The notes under the pieces are model-generated. The model saw only the letters and a list, made by a program, of their open reading frames with translations, was not told the origin of the DNA and made no database searches. The position numbers and the translations under genes are program-made. From positions 1 to 5,877 of the forward strand of contig RFPK01000126.1 of assembly GCA_009926195.1 (NCBI GenBank): DNA of 5,877 bases, read 5' to 3'. Positions 5,723 to 5,877 of the stretch are shown piece after piece; position 1 is the stretch's first letter; every line of letters begins with the position of its first letter. Source of the stretch: Synechococcaceae bacterium WB4_1_0192 (GTDB lineage: Bacteria; Cyanobacteriota; Cyanobacteriia; PCC-6307; Cyanobiaceae).

Positions 5723-5877
5723 CTATTGCCGAGCCAGAAAGCTGCGCAGCCGTTCACTGCGCGGGTTGCCGAACACCGCCGTGGGGGCACCCTGCTCCTC
5801 GATCAGGCCGTTGTTGAAGAACAGAACCCGGTTCGACACCTCGCGGGCGAAGCGCATCTCGTGGGTCACCACCAGCA
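5723..5877 (-). CDS. Polar amino-acid ABC transporter ATP-binding protein (C-terminal fragment)
   Basis: Only the last 50 residues are inside the window; the 5' part lies beyond the right edge. LVVTHEMRFAREVSNRVLFF contains the H-loop (switch) His of ABC ATPases. It is followed by GLIEEQGAPTAVFGNPRSERLRSFL, the C-terminal signature of the GlnQ/HisP/BztD group that energises polar amino-acid uptake. The substrate cannot be told from this end. The gene reads in the same direction as rplJ, with about 280 bases between them, most of which is the L10 leader. A short hairpin, GCCTG/CAGGC (5711-5722), starts immediately after the stop codon but has no T tract. Whether transcription continues from this gene into rplJ is not clear. 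Confidence 0.93.
   Translation of the reverse strand, partial: LVVTHEMRFAREVSNRVLFFNNGLIEEQGAPTAVFGNPRSERLRSFLARQ

Overview
This GC-rich window looks like a cyanobacterial chromosome, most likely from the Synechococcus/Cyanobium (picocyanobacterial) group. The evidence is a PilM/PilN pair of the divergent cyanobacterial type, a DUF3747-like secreted protein, an RNase HI with a long C-terminal extension, and a small RNA that fits the cyanobacteria-specific Yfr2 family. Nothing points to a phage, transposon, CRISPR array or recent gene transfer. Genus assignment is inference.

Layout, left to right. Positions 1-3497 hold four genes on the minus strand, read in the order rnhA (RNase HI), pyrD (dihydroorotate dehydrogenase), pilM and pilN (type IV pilus inner-membrane platform; pilN runs off the left edge). 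rnhA/pyrD and pilM/pilN overlap by a few bases, and only about 38 bases separate pyrD from pilM, so the four are probably co-transcribed. Positions ~3512-4153 carry one plus-strand gene for a putative exported DUF3747-like protein. Its reading frame starts almost back-to-back with rnhA and has no ordinary start codon at the expected place.

Positions 4154-4464 hold no protein gene but are dense in RNA signals. A sigma70-like promoter (TTGCCC, 17 bases, TATGGT) is followed by a predicted ~96-nt RNA ending in a strong intrinsic terminator. The first 11 bases of that RNA are the exact complement of the invariant core of the cyanobacterial sRNA Yfr1, and it also has a hairpin presenting GAAACGAGGACA. 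I interpret it as a Yfr2-family sRNA. Facing it are the terminator and further hairpins that end the ribosomal-protein transcript from the other side.

Positions 4465-5722 (minus strand) are the rplJ-rplL operon for the ribosomal stalk (L10 and L7/L12), with a recognisable L10 autoregulatory leader upstream of rplJ. The right edge carries the last 50 codons of an amino-acid ABC transporter ATPase, also on the minus strand.

The most interesting element is the sRNA at 4229-4324. Secondary points are the start-less DUF3747 gene, the RNase HI extension and the loss of nucleotide-binding motifs in PilM.
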